From: an uncultured Anaerolineae bacterium
GTDB lineage: Bacteria; Chloroflexota; Anaerolineae; Anaerolineales; Villigracilaceae
Direction of reading: 5' to 3'
DNA: 37,675 nt
NCBI GenBank assembly: GCA_903838415.1
Contig: CAILYI010000067.1
Span: forward strand, 1 to 37,675
Positions within the stretch are counted from its first letter, which is position 1, and every line of letters starts with the position of its first letter. Below, in pieces: positions 26,356 through 34,984 of the stretch. The position numbers and the translations under genes are program-made. The notes under the pieces are model-generated. The model saw only the letters and a list, made by a program, of their open reading frames with translations, searched no databases and was not told the DNA's origin.

Positions 26356-27195
26356 ATGAACTTCGGATTTGCTCCCATCATCTTCGGCCTCGCCGCCGCC
26401 CTGACCTGGGGCGCAGGCGATTTCAGCGGCGGAGTGGCCACCAAGCGCAGCAGTGCTTATGGCGTGGTGATTTTCGCGCACATTTTCAGCATGATTTTGC
26501 TGTTGGCGACCGCCTTTGTGCTGCGCGAACCGATCCCGCCGCTCGCATCCTGGCTGTGGGGCGGCGCGGCAGGATTGGGCGGCGCGATTGGGCTGTTGCT
26601 GCTTTATACCGCCCTCGCCAACGGGCGGATGAGCGTCGCCGCGCCTGTTTCCGCGCTGGTGGCGGCAGGCATTCCGGTGGTTTTTGCCGCTTTCACGCAA
26701 CAATTGCCTCCCCTGCTGGTCATCGTCGGCTTTTTCCTGGCGCTGGCGGCCATCTGGCTGGTCTCCGGTGGCGGCAGCGTGGATTTCAATCTCGACGAAT
26801 TGCGCCTGCCGGTCATCGCTGGCCTGGCCTTTGGCTTTTTCTTTACCACCCTGCATTTTGCCAGCTCTGAATCAGTGATTTACCCACTGATCGCTGTTCG
26901 TATTGTCTCAATTTCCAGCCTGCTTTTGTACTCGCTGATCACCCGCCAGCAAATCATTCCCAGCCGTGAGAGCATTTTCCCCATCCTGGCCAGCGGACTG
27001 CTCGATACGCTCGGCAACGCTTTCTTCGCCCTGGCCGCCCAACTCGGGCGCGTGGATGTAGCCGCCGTGCTCAGTTCGCTGTATCCCGGCTCGACGGTGC
27101 TGCTGGCCTGGATTCTGCTCAAGGAGCACATCAGCCGCAGACAGATGGTCGGTATCCTCACGGCGCTAGCGGCGATTGTGTTGATTACGGTTTAA
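26356..27195 (+). CDS. EamA/DMT-family transporter
   Basis: 279-residue inner-membrane protein with about ten hydrophobic segments arranged as two EamA repeats. The first begins AALTWGAGDFSGGV and includes YTALANGRMSVAAPVSAL; the second includes FFALAAQLGRVDVAAVLSSLYPGSTVLLAW, then WILLKEHIS, the typical C-terminal EamA ending. Such proteins export or import small metabolites. The ATG has AGGAG upstream. It sits between two formate dehydrogenase subunit genes, flanked on both sides by heptad elements (E and F), so it may be a later insertion into the operon rather than a functional partner; formate or an organic acid as substrate is only a guess. Confidence 0.85.
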   Translation: MNFGFAPIIFGLAAALTWGAGDFSGGVATKRSSAYGVVIFAHIFSMILLLATAFVLREPIPPLASWLWGGAAGLGGAIGLLLLYTALANGRMSVAAPVSALVAAGIPVVFAAFTQQLPPLLVIVGFFLALAAIWLVSGGGSVDFNLDELRLPVIAGLAFGFFFTTLHFASSESVIYPLIAVRIVSISSLLLYSLITRQQIIPSRESIFPILASGLLDTLGNAFFALAAQLGRVDVAAVLSSLYPGSTVLLAWILLKEHISRRQMVGILTALAAIVLITV

Positions 27196-27254
27196 GGTCA
27201 TAAGTCGAAGATCATAAATCAAAAGTTCTCGACCTTCGACTTATGACCTTCGAC
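27194..27254. repeat. Heptad-phased palindromic element F
   Basis: Perfect 17-bp arms (27194-27210 and 27234-27250). GTC 27197 and 27204, ATC 27211 and 27218, GTT 27225, then GAC 27231, 27238, 27245 and 27252; the register slips one base at the switch. It overlaps the last two bases of the EamA stop codon and ends 15 bases before the FdhA start. Confidence 0.9.
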
Positions 27255-27268
27255 AGTTTGGAGATTAC

Positions 27269-29461
27269 ATGATTGAACCCGAGAAAATTACATCCACCAC
27301 CTGCCCCTACTGCGGAGTCGGCTGCACACTGCAACTCCACGTCAAAGACGACTTTATCTACCGTGTCACCTCGCCCTTTGACTCGCCCGTCAACCACGGC
27401 AACCTGTGCGTCAAGGGACGTTTCGGCTATGATTTTATCTACCATCCCAAACGTGTCACGGTGCCGATGGTGCGGCGCTATCTTTTAGACGGCAAACCAC
27501 AGACCATGGACCGCAGCACCTTCCCATCGTCTGTGGTCAATGGTCTATCGCCCACAGATTGGGTTGAGACCGACTGGGACACCGCCCTGAACCTGACAGC
27601 CGACAAACTGGTGGAAATCTACCGCCGCGACGGCTCGGACGCCATGGCGGTCTACTGCTGCGCCAAGGCCACCAACGAAGACAACTACCTGCTCCAAAAG
27701 ATGTACCGCGCCATCTTCCGCACCAACAACATTGACCACTGCACGCGCCTGTGCCACGCCGGGAGCGTCGTCGCCCTTCAGCAGGCAGTCGGTTCGTCGG
27801 CCATGTCCAACTCCGCCAGCGAAGTGCTCCAGAACGACGTTTTCATCGTCACCGGCTCGAACACCAGCGAGAATCATCCCATCATCGCGCTCCAGATGAA
27901 GGAAGCGGTCCGCAAACACGGCGCAAAGCTGATCGTCATCGACCCGCGCCGCATCGAACTGGTCGATTTCGCCGAGCTGTGGCTGCCGCTGAAGCCCGGC
28001 ACCAACGTCCCGGTCTTCAGTGCCATGGCGCAAGTCATCGTCAGAGAAAATCTGGTCAATTGGGACTTTGTCAACCGCCGCACCGAAGGCGTGGAAGACT
28101 TCATCGCCTCCCTCGACAAATTCACGCCCGAGTACGCCGAATCCATCTCCGGCGTCTCCGCCGACCTGATCCGCCGCGCCGCCCGGATGTACGCCAGCGC
28201 CAAAAACGCCGCCATCTATTGGGGCATGGGCATCTCGCAGCTCTCGCACGGCACCGCCAGCGCCCTGGCCCTGATCCACCTGGCCTTTCTGACCGGACAC
28301 ATCGGGCGTCCCGGCACCGGTCTCAACCCCCTGCGCGGGCAAAACAACGTCCAGGGCGCCTCCGACATGGGCGCGATGCCCTTCCACTTCCCCGGCTACA
28401 TGCGCGTCGACGCCCCCGGCAACGCCGAACAATGGGAAAAAGCCTGGAACGTCGAACCTGGCGGTCTCAGCCGCAAACTCGGCCTGACCACCACCGAAAT
28501 CCTCAGCCACGCCCATCCCGGCGGCATCCGCGCCCTGTACATCATGGGCGAAAACCCGCTGATGTCCGAGCCGAATCTCAACGAAACCCGCCGCCACATG
28601 GAGCAGTTGGAATTTATCGTCGCGCAGGATTTATTCATCACCGAAAGCGCGGCGTTTGCGGATGTCTTCCTCCCGGCGACTCCTTTTGCTGAAAAGGATG
28701 GGACGTTTACGAATACGGATCGCCGCATCCAGCGGGTGCGCGCCGCCCATCCGCCCCGAGGCCTGTCTCGCCGTGATAGTGACATTCTCTGCGCCCTGGC
28801 CTTGCGCCTCGAAGCGCGGCTCAGACTCCCCACCGCCAAATGGGATTATGCCCACCCGTCAGAGATTCTGCGCGAAATGGCCTCCGTCAACCCCGATTAC
28901 GCGGGCGTGACCTACGAGCGCCTCGAAAAAGTGGGCCTGATCTACCCCGTCCCCAATGAAACCCACCCCGGCACGCCAGATTTGTTCCTCGAAACCTTCC
29001 CGCGCGGACGGGGCAAATTCACCTCGCTCGATTACGTTCCCGCCATGGAACCGGTCGACGACGAATATCCCTTCATCCTGACCACCGGGCGCGTGCTCGA
29101 GCACTGGCACACCGGCTCGATGACCCGCCACTCCGAACTGGACACGCTCTACCCCGAAGCCCTCATCGAAATCCACCCCGCCGATGCCGATATTCACGGC
29201 ATCCATAACGGCCAGGCGGTCAAGGTCAGCTCGCGGCGCGGCGAGGTGGTGTTAAGAGCCTGGGTAACGGAAAAAACCACCGTCGGCGTGGTTTTCATCC
29301 CCTTCCACTTCCATGAAGCCGCCGCCAACCTGCTCACCAACGACGCCCTCGACCCGCAAGCCAAAATCCCCGAATTCAAAGCCTGCGCCGTGCAGGTCTT
29401 CCCGGCCCGCGAGCCTGATTTGCAAAATCCGGCAGCAGTGACACAGCGCGGACGATACTAA
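27269..29461 (+). CDS. fdhA: Formate dehydrogenase catalytic subunit (Mo/W-bis-MGD)
   Basis: 730-residue molybdopterin oxidoreductase that would oxidise formate to CO2 or run in reverse. The N-terminus binds a [4Fe-4S] cluster (Cys12, Cys15, Cys19, Cys47 in CPYCGVGC...NLCVKG). The metal-ligand region reads NNIDHCTRLCH, with Cys158 at the position of selenocysteine in E. coli FdhF, so this is a Cys-type enzyme. GSNTSENHP, MGENPLMSEPN and VFLPATPFAEKDGTFTN are typical pterin-binding blocks, and the C-terminal molydopterin-dinucleotide domain ends near FKACAVQV. Residues about 73-96 are encoded by repeat element G and are extra relative to family members, where the domain passes directly to the WDEAL-like segment (WDTAL here). 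GGAG precedes the ATG. Confidence 0.92.
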   Translation: MIEPEKITSTTCPYCGVGCTLQLHVKDDFIYRVTSPFDSPVNHGNLCVKGRFGYDFIYHPKRVTVPMVRRYLLDGKPQTMDRSTFPSSVVNGLSPTDWVETDWDTALNLTADKLVEIYRRDGSDAMAVYCCAKATNEDNYLLQKMYRAIFRTNNIDHCTRLCHAGSVVALQQAVGSSAMSNSASEVLQNDVFIVTGSNTSENHPIIALQMKEAVRKHGAKLIVIDPRRIELVDFAELWLPLKPGTNVPVFSAMAQVIVRENLVNWDFVNRRTEGVEDFIASLDKFTPEYAESISGVSADLIRRAARMYASAKNAAIYWGMGISQLSHGTASALALIHLAFLTGHIGRPGTGLNPLRGQNNVQGASDMGAMPFHFPGYMRVDAPGNAEQWEKAWNVEPGGLSRKLGLTTTEILSHAHPGGIRALYIMGENPLMSEPNLNETRRHMEQLEFIVAQDLFITESAAFADVFLPATPFAEKDGTFTNTDRRIQRVRAAHPPRGLSRRDSDILCALALRLEARLRLPTAKWDYAHPSEILREMASVNPDYAGVTYERLEKVGLIYPVPNETHPGTPDLFLETFPRGRGKFTSLDYVPAMEPVDDEYPFILTTGRVLEHWHTGSMTRHSELDTLYPEALIEIHPADADIHGIHNGQAVKVSSRRGEVVLRAWVTEKTTVGVVFIPFHFHEAAANLLTNDALDPQAKIPEFKACAVQVFPAREPDLQNPAAVTQRGRY
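27488..27552. repeat. Heptad-phased palindromic element G, in frame inside fdhA
   Basis: GAC 27488, AAC 27495, GAC 27502 and 27509, then GTC 27529, 27536 and 27543, GCC 27550, each run with 7-bp spacing. CCACAGAC (27497-27504) pairs with GTCTGTGG (27529-27536). The right half is read in the same frame as element C, giving SSVVNGLS here and RSMVYGLS there. Confidence 0.85.
29361..29460 (+). repeat. fdhA 3'-end direct repeat, copy 1
   Basis: The last 33 codons of fdhA. Aligned to 30031-30130 without gaps, 10 of 100 bases differ, and five of the seven altered codons are synonymous. Confidence 0.9.
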
Positions 29462-29493
29462 AATCGAATAGCGGACGGTGGTAGAATCAAATC

Positions 29494-29781
29494 ATGGATT
29501 GCACCAGGGTTATTTTCAGCCAACATGCTTTTACGCGAATGTTTGCGCGCGCCATTTCGCCGGATTTGGTTGAACGCGCGGCAAATTTCGGCGAAGTCAT
29601 AGCAGATTACCCTGATGACCAGCCTTTCCCCAGCTGTCTATTGCTTTATGTTGAACAAGGCCATGCTTTGCATGTGGTTGTAGGAAAAAACGAACAAAAC
29701 GGCGATTGTTTTGTCGTTACGGCATATTGGCCGGATATCCTTTTATGGAGTGACGATTTTAGAACACGGAGGCCAAAATGA
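29494..29781 (+). CDS. DUF4258 protein, putative toxin-like partner
   Basis: 95-residue small cytosolic protein matching the DUF4258 family: SQHAFTRM near the start, then a GEVIADYPDDQPFPS block, LHVVVGKN and VVTAYWPD...W...DFRTRR at the C-terminus. Members commonly pair with a YgiT-type zinc-finger gene, as here (4-bp ATGA overlap), in a toxin-antitoxin-like arrangement; RelE-type RNase activity is suspected for the family but not shown. There is no strong ribosome site. The pair sits between two copies of the fdhA end, so it probably arrived as an insertion. Confidence 0.75.
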   Translation: MDCTRVIFSQHAFTRMFARAISPDLVERAANFGEVIADYPDDQPFPSCLLLYVEQGHALHVVVGKNEQNGDCFVVTAYWPDILLWSDDFRTRRPK

Positions 29782-30017
29782 AATGTCTCATTTGCAAACA
29801 AGGAGAAACTCAGCCTGGCTTGACCACTGTCAGCCTGCAACGCGATGAACGTACCCTGATTATCAAGGGGGTTCCAGCCGAAATTTGCGATAACTGCGGA
29901 GAATACTACCTCTCCCAGGAAATCGCAAAACGTCTGTACCGGCAAGCCGAAGAATCCTTACAACACGGTGCGGAAGTGGAAATCGGAAGATTTACCACGA
30001 GCGGCGTAGCGGCGTAA
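29778..30017 (+). CDS. YgiT/MqsA-N-type zinc-finger protein
   Basis: 79-residue protein with two CxxC pairs (CLIC at residues 3-6 and CDNC near residue 37) that should bind one zinc, as in the N-terminal domain of MqsA antitoxins, followed by GEYYLSQEIAKRL and a helical tail. No DNA-binding helix-turn-helix domain follows, so it resembles the short YgiT-type partners of DUF4258 proteins rather than full MqsA. Its ATG overlaps the upstream stop by 4 bp. After its TAA the same frame continues directly into the duplicated fdhA tail. Confidence 0.75.
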   Translation: MKCLICKQGETQPGLTTVSLQRDERTLIIKGVPAEICDNCGEYYLSQEIAKRLYRQAEESLQHGAEVEIGRFTTSGVAA

Positions 30018-30030
30018 CGCATTACACAGG

Positions 30031-30130
30031 CCAAAATCCCCGGGTTCAAAGCCTGCGCCGTGCAGGTTTTCCCGGCCCGCGAGCCTGACCTGCAAAATCC
30101 GCAGGCGGTGACACAGCGCGGACGATATTA
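30031..30130 (+). pseudogene. Remnant fdhA 3' end, direct-repeat copy 2
   Basis: 33 codons equivalent to the end of fdhA, including a TAA stop, with no start codon or gene body. Identity to 29361-29460 is 90% over 100 bp at an offset of 670 bp. The mostly synonymous differences mean this copy spent time as part of a working gene before being orphaned. Confidence 0.85.
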
Positions 30131-30170
30131 AACGAGAATGGGCGAGCCAGTGGCTCGCCCATTCTCGTTT
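30130..30170. terminator. Bidirectional terminator
   Basis: Perfect 19-bp inverted repeat (30130-30148 and 30152-30170) with a 3-base loop. It lies between the convergent formate dehydrogenase block (plus) and the membrane-protein gene (minus, stop at 30180). A-rich and T-rich ends flank the stem on both sides. Confidence 0.9.
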
Positions 30171-30179
30171 AGACAAAGA

Positions 30180-32606
30180 TTATTGGCCTGCGCGCCACAA
30201 AACTTGCGGCTGCTGCCCCTGCTCCCCTGGAATAGCGAGCAAAAGCGGTCTGGGATCACTATCAGAAACAATCCCCATAATAATGCGCTGACCAACCGCC
30301 GGTCTGGCACTAAAATCATCAATACTAAAACTAAGTACCCTTCGACAGCTCAACAATGCAAATGATAAATTCTTATCAATTACCGTGGGATAAAGAACTT
30401 CGCCAGTTATAAAAGTCGCACTGGCTTGCCCTGTAGGCAACGCTGCCTGCAAAACAGTTGAATCAACCGGGGAGCACAACTCCTTCGAAGACGGAATCAA
30501 GGTCTGCGCCGCTGGGATCAGGCTCGCCACACACACAATGACAACGCACCCCATGACATACGGCCAGTTTGATGCTTTTCTGACTACATTTTGCTCGACG
30601 ACCACATCTTCCGGTTCGGCCTGCAGCAGCTGGCGAAATGCTTTGGGAAATATTTGGAAAGTACACACCAGGCCCAGCGCAAAGTAAAACCCGGCCACCC
30701 AATCGATCGGCACGATAAACCGCGAACCCGAGGTGCGCGCAAATCCATTCGCCAGCGAATAAACCGAAAACACAAATAAAGGTCCCAGCCCAGCCCAACG
30801 CCAACGCTTCCAACTCCAACCCAGCCCACATGCCACTAGTCCAAGATTGATAATCAAAAAAGGAATTTGCATCGGGGCAACAAGATCGCGTCCTTCGCTC
30901 CAGTAAGGACGCTTCATCAACACGCTCAGCAGTTGGTCGTCCGGTCGCAGGGAATCTGGAAGGGTTAAGAAAGATCCAACAAAATTGTGTAAACCATGGT
31001 TCATGACATACCCAGGCATAGTTTGGATATCAATGTCCGGTAGCGCCAACCCGGCATAAACCGGACGGAGGTTGTAGTTGTGGAACCTATCAAAAACCAT
31101 TTCATTTCCTATTGGCGGCACAAAACCGTGACGATTCCCAATGTTCAAGAACTGAAGTTTTCCAAAATAATACATCGTGCCTGCCTGATCTCTCCCAGTC
31201 ACCAGCCACGGTCCTACCAGTAAAGCCCAACCCAGGAAAAAGAAAACGCACTGAATTAGCCAGACCTTCTTACTGCGGAACAGTGCAATAAAAAGAAATA
31301 TTGGCGTAGCCAGAATCAGTAAAAAAGGATTCAGGCGAATTAACGAAACTGCTCCCAGCGCAGCGCCGGTCACAAAAGCCCACCAATTACATTTCCCGGA
31401 ACTCGTCATCCAGAAAAACAGCGCGCTGGCAGAAACAATAATACCCAACATTGTAGGCACTTCGGTCATGAATTGCCTAGGCGTAATGTTATAGATCAAC
31501 ACATTGGACAATAATATTCCATTCTGCAGACGAAGCAGAACAATACCCGCCAGCAACAGCCCGAACAAGCGGCCATGGAAAGATCTACCAAATAAATACA
31601 ATAATGGCACCATCAACGCCAAAAAAACCGTTTGCATCCAAGCCAGAAGGTTATAGTCATAGCCTGCAAAAACATGCAGAAGTGCCAGGAATACAATGTA
31701 CAAAGGCTTATCAGTAAACGCCTCTAACCCAAAGCCTTTCGACACACTCAGAGCAACTGAATCATAGCGAATTGCATCGGATGCAGGATAGGCTTGAAAA
31801 TATGGCGCCGCGGGACGAGTGGATTGGTAACTGTAACTGTCTGAAAAGGGGGTGCTCATCCAGAGCAAAATAGCTCCCACGAATAAGGCTAAAATAATCA
31901 AGCCATCTAGAATTCCGGCATAGCGAGTAAAAAGGCACGGTTTAATAAGCTCTAACAAGCCGAAAAGTAATACACCGCACAAAAACAGTACACATAATTG
32001 CAGACTGGTAAGAGGTATTCCCGCCGCATCCCAATGCTGATATTGTTCCGGGGTTATGCCCAAACCAGTAGACAGGATCAGGCCACTAACCGCCAGCAAT
32101 ATTCCCAGAAAAACTAGGGTCGGGCGCCACAAAGGCAGCTCTGTAATTCTGGTAAGTCGAATATGCCAGTTCAAGGAAAATTGCGCCGGGAAAAAACTCA
32201 ATACCAGCAACAGCGGTCGCCCTCTTTCAAAAATAAGACCGTATTTCCCCAACATTTCAATCGGCAGCAGCCAAATAACCATCCCCAGCAGCGTCAAAGA
32301 GAAAAGGAACAGACCACAATATAGAGGTCGCTTTTGCAGAATAGACTCCACACGTTGCAACCACCGTACACGATAATCCGCCAGCCCGATGAGCGCAAGT
32401 AGCCAGCCTGCCGGGACAATAGCCAGCGAAAAAAGCACCAGTCTGGATAGGGAGTACCCGAACAGTACGGCATTTTTAGGGTCCGGCGCAATGCGCAAAA
32501 TCAGAATGGCCGCGGCGCTAAATTCTAAAAAACATAAAAACAACAGAATAAACTGGCGATGTAATTTATTAAGGGGGAATGGGATTAAATTATCCGTTTT
32601 GGGCAT
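30180..32606 (-). CDS. Large polytopic membrane protein, GT-C glycosyltransferase-like (second copy)
   Basis: 808 residues with roughly a dozen or more hydrophobic segments and a hydrophilic C-terminal domain of about 130 residues. Near the N-terminus LEFSAAAILILRIAPDPKNA is shared with the neighbouring paralogue. In the first large outer loop, PASDAIRYDS carries Asp residues where GT-C enzymes (PMT/ArnT-like, family 39) have their acidic catalytic motif; TDKPLYIVFLALLHVFAGYDYN and FMTEVPTMLG follow. A lipid-linked sugar donor and an acceptor at the outer face of the membrane would be expected, but no function is established. It starts 8 bp after the paralogue and ends against the terminator at 30130-30170. 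Confidence 0.65.
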   Translation of the reverse strand: MPKTDNLIPFPLNKLHRQFILLFLCFLEFSAAAILILRIAPDPKNAVLFGYSLSRLVLFSLAIVPAGWLLALIGLADYRVRWLQRVESILQKRPLYCGLFLFSLTLLGMVIWLLPIEMLGKYGLIFERGRPLLLVLSFFPAQFSLNWHIRLTRITELPLWRPTLVFLGILLAVSGLILSTGLGITPEQYQHWDAAGIPLTSLQLCVLFLCGVLLFGLLELIKPCLFTRYAGILDGLIILALFVGAILLWMSTPFSDSYSYQSTRPAAPYFQAYPASDAIRYDSVALSVSKGFGLEAFTDKPLYIVFLALLHVFAGYDYNLLAWMQTVFLALMVPLLYLFGRSFHGRLFGLLLAGIVLLRLQNGILLSNVLIYNITPRQFMTEVPTMLGIIVSASALFFWMTSSGKCNWWAFVTGAALGAVSLIRLNPFLLILATPIFLFIALFRSKKVWLIQCVFFFLGWALLVGPWLVTGRDQAGTMYYFGKLQFLNIGNRHGFVPPIGNEMVFDRFHNYNLRPVYAGLALPDIDIQTMPGYVMNHGLHNFVGSFLTLPDSLRPDDQLLSVLMKRPYWSEGRDLVAPMQIPFLIINLGLVACGLGWSWKRWRWAGLGPLFVFSVYSLANGFARTSGSRFIVPIDWVAGFYFALGLVCTFQIFPKAFRQLLQAEPEDVVVEQNVVRKASNWPYVMGCVVIVCVASLIPAAQTLIPSSKELCSPVDSTVLQAALPTGQASATFITGEVLYPTVIDKNLSFALLSCRRVLSFSIDDFSARPAVGQRIIMGIVSDSDPRPLLLAIPGEQGQQPQVLWRAGQ

Positions 32607-32614
32607 GCTCTGAC

Positions 32615-34984
32615 CTAATTTGCAGGGATGAGAAGCGAAATCGGTAATGGATCGAAAGATAAATCTGATGCAGGCCAGCCGACAATGACAATATCACCGC
32701 TTTTCACGACAGGGAATGGCGCTGCCATTTTAACATAGGTAGTTTGTTGACAAGAAAACAAATCAAAGGTCAGCACTTGTTTATCAACTTTAGGATACAA
32801 CACAATCCCTTTGCTTAAGTTAAAATCACTATTTGCTTCTGATTCAGATTGCCGAGCTACTATAGTGGATAAGTCACCAGGCTGACACAGAGATGCGTTT
32901 TCGGGGATCAGATTATCAGCAACCGGAATCACCGCCGCCAAGGCAATCAGCATCACCAGGACAACTCCCAAAACAGCCGGGTGAGCGCGTTCTGATGCCG
33001 CAACCTCAACCTCGGGCTGAAAAACGGTCAAAAAGGAGGTTGGCAGGAATAATCGCAAGATGGTCAAAACCCCGATGACATAATAAAAGTAAAAAATCCA
33101 GTCAATAGGAACCAGGTAACGCGAACCAGAGGTTCTACCCAACGCCAGAGAAAGGGAATAACCCAAGAAGGTCAACATGGGCACCATGCCCGTCCACCTC
33201 CAGCGCCGCCAGCTCCATGCCAGGCCAACAGCCACTAAGAAACAATTCAACACGACATACGGAATACGCTCGCGCTCAAAGGTTTCCGGCTTCCAGTAAA
33301 ATCTTTGCTCGAGGTCAGAAAGGTTCTGGCTCGAAGGGCTGAGAGAATCGGGCAAAACCAGGAATGATTCAACAATATTATGCATGAAGTTATTGATGAC
33401 AAACCCCGGAAATGTGTTTACATCGATCTCCGAGGCAGAATTTGGCAAAGAATTAAGCCCAACCGGCTGGCTCAGATGCTGCTGGATAGGTTCCATTGGA
33501 ACAGCGCTCACGCCATAGCGCACGGTAATTATGTCAAAAAACTTGAACAAAAAATACGACTGTCCGCTAGAATTTGTGCCAGTGAACAACCATGGAGTGA
33601 TGAGCAGGACAAAACCGAGCAAATAGGCCAGGAAATGGGATAGCCAGCGCTTTTTATCGCCCCACTGACCCAGTAGGGCAAAAACTGGGATGGCCGGTAA
33701 AATAAGCACGGGATTGAGACGAATGAGCGAGGACACGCCCAAAGCTCCTCCCGCGGCAAGCGCCAGCCAGACACGAGGTTTCTTCATCCAAACGAACCAG
33801 CAACCGGTCACGATCAGCAACCCAAGCAGAGTAGGCACCTCAGTCATCAATAGATTAGGCGCAGCATTGTAGTAGAGTACGTTGGTCAACAAGATAGCAT
33901 TGCGTTGGCGCAGCATAAGAACAACCACAGTCAAAATTCCCGCCGGACGGCTGTGAAAGGATTTCCCTAAATAATAGAGCACGGGAGCAATCAGCGCCAG
34001 AAAACCAATTTGCAGAAAAACGAGCAGGTTGTAGTTATAACCGGCAAATAAATGCAAAATGGCCAGGAAAGACATGTAAATGGGTTTATCAGTATAAGCT
34101 CCAAAATTTATGCCCTGGCCCTGCAAAATAGAGAGCGCACCCATATCATGAATTGCAGCATCGGAGAGTGGGAAAGCCTGGTAGTACGGCCAATCCAGCT
34201 TGCTAGCAAAGGTACTATCTTTGAGCGGCGTCCCAGCCCAAACCAGGACGGTCACAAGATAGAGAGCAAGCGCAATGCAGAGATCGATCCATTTGGGTTG
34301 TGCACGCGATGGTTTGAACCATAGAGTCAGCAAGGCTGCAACACCCAATGTAATCAAAACAGCCAAAAGCCATTGGAACATGGTCAATGGCGTTCCAGCA
34401 ATGTTATTCCATGAAATACCAGTCGTGAATTCTTTTTCTGGCGTAATGCCTAAGCCGGAGAACAACACAATGCCCCAAAAAGCAAACCCGAGTACTAAAA
34501 AAACTAGCAGACATCTCAAGCCATGTCGGTCTGGCTGCCAACTCTTTCGAGGGAGCCAGGCGAGTGCGAGTTGGGCAGGAAAAGCACACAACGTAACCAA
34601 CAGGGGCTGAATGCGCCGATAATAACCGCTCAAACTCCCCATCCAGGCAGACGGCATGACAACAATCAGCAGAGCAAGGAATGCCAACACCAAGGCTAAC
34701 ATTCCCAACCAAACACTTTTTCCTTGAACAAATCGTTCCAAAGCCCCTGCCATTTGCCCCCACCAGACCATGCCACTGAGCAATAGCGAGCCCAAGCCAG
34801 GCGAAATGGTCAGCGCGAACAAGGCTAGTCTTTGCAGAGAATAACCAAGCAATACCGCGTTTTTCGGATCCGGATCAATACTCAGAATCGAAACGGCCGC
34901 AGCGCTGAATTCCAGAAAGCCAAGAAAAAAGATGGCTGCGAGAACGGTTTTCCCACCAGAAATGGTTTGGTCTTGATGTTTCAT
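32615..34984 (-). CDS. Large polytopic membrane protein, GT-C glycosyltransferase-like (first copy)
   Basis: 789 residues, paralogous to the next gene across its full length. Shared blocks include LEFSAAA, DPDPKNAVLLGYSL, YQAFPLSDAAIHDMGAL, TDKPIYMSFLAILHLFAGYNYNLL, MTEVPTLLG and GRTSGSRYLVPIDWI. The conserved Asp pairs in the first outer loop and the many membrane segments suggest a GT-C fold. The ATG at 34982-34984 has no clear ribosome site. Together with the ABC polysaccharide exporter divergently encoded 616 bp away, the pair probably decorates or builds a surface glycan. An O-antigen polymerase or an undecaprenyl-sugar transferase are alternatives. Confidence 0.65.
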   Translation of the reverse strand: MKHQDQTISGGKTVLAAIFFLGFLEFSAAAVSILSIDPDPKNAVLLGYSLQRLALFALTISPGLGSLLLSGMVWWGQMAGALERFVQGKSVWLGMLALVLAFLALLIVVMPSAWMGSLSGYYRRIQPLLVTLCAFPAQLALAWLPRKSWQPDRHGLRCLLVFLVLGFAFWGIVLFSGLGITPEKEFTTGISWNNIAGTPLTMFQWLLAVLITLGVAALLTLWFKPSRAQPKWIDLCIALALYLVTVLVWAGTPLKDSTFASKLDWPYYQAFPLSDAAIHDMGALSILQGQGINFGAYTDKPIYMSFLAILHLFAGYNYNLLVFLQIGFLALIAPVLYYLGKSFHSRPAGILTVVVLMLRQRNAILLTNVLYYNAAPNLLMTEVPTLLGLLIVTGCWFVWMKKPRVWLALAAGGALGVSSLIRLNPVLILPAIPVFALLGQWGDKKRWLSHFLAYLLGFVLLITPWLFTGTNSSGQSYFLFKFFDIITVRYGVSAVPMEPIQQHLSQPVGLNSLPNSASEIDVNTFPGFVINNFMHNIVESFLVLPDSLSPSSQNLSDLEQRFYWKPETFERERIPYVVLNCFLVAVGLAWSWRRWRWTGMVPMLTFLGYSLSLALGRTSGSRYLVPIDWIFYFYYVIGVLTILRLFLPTSFLTVFQPEVEVAASERAHPAVLGVVLVMLIALAAVIPVADNLIPENASLCQPGDLSTIVARQSESEANSDFNLSKGIVLYPKVDKQVLTFDLFSCQQTTYVKMAAPFPVVKSGDIVIVGWPASDLSFDPLPISLLIPAN

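Noticed and set aside
27545..28597. Minus-strand open frame of 350 codons opposite fdhA
   Set aside because: Antisense shadow caused by third-position G+C bias of fdhA; no recognisable motif.
27269..29461. Selenocysteine formate dehydrogenase
   Set aside because: The position equivalent to selenocysteine is a cysteine codon (Cys158) and there is no in-frame TGA.
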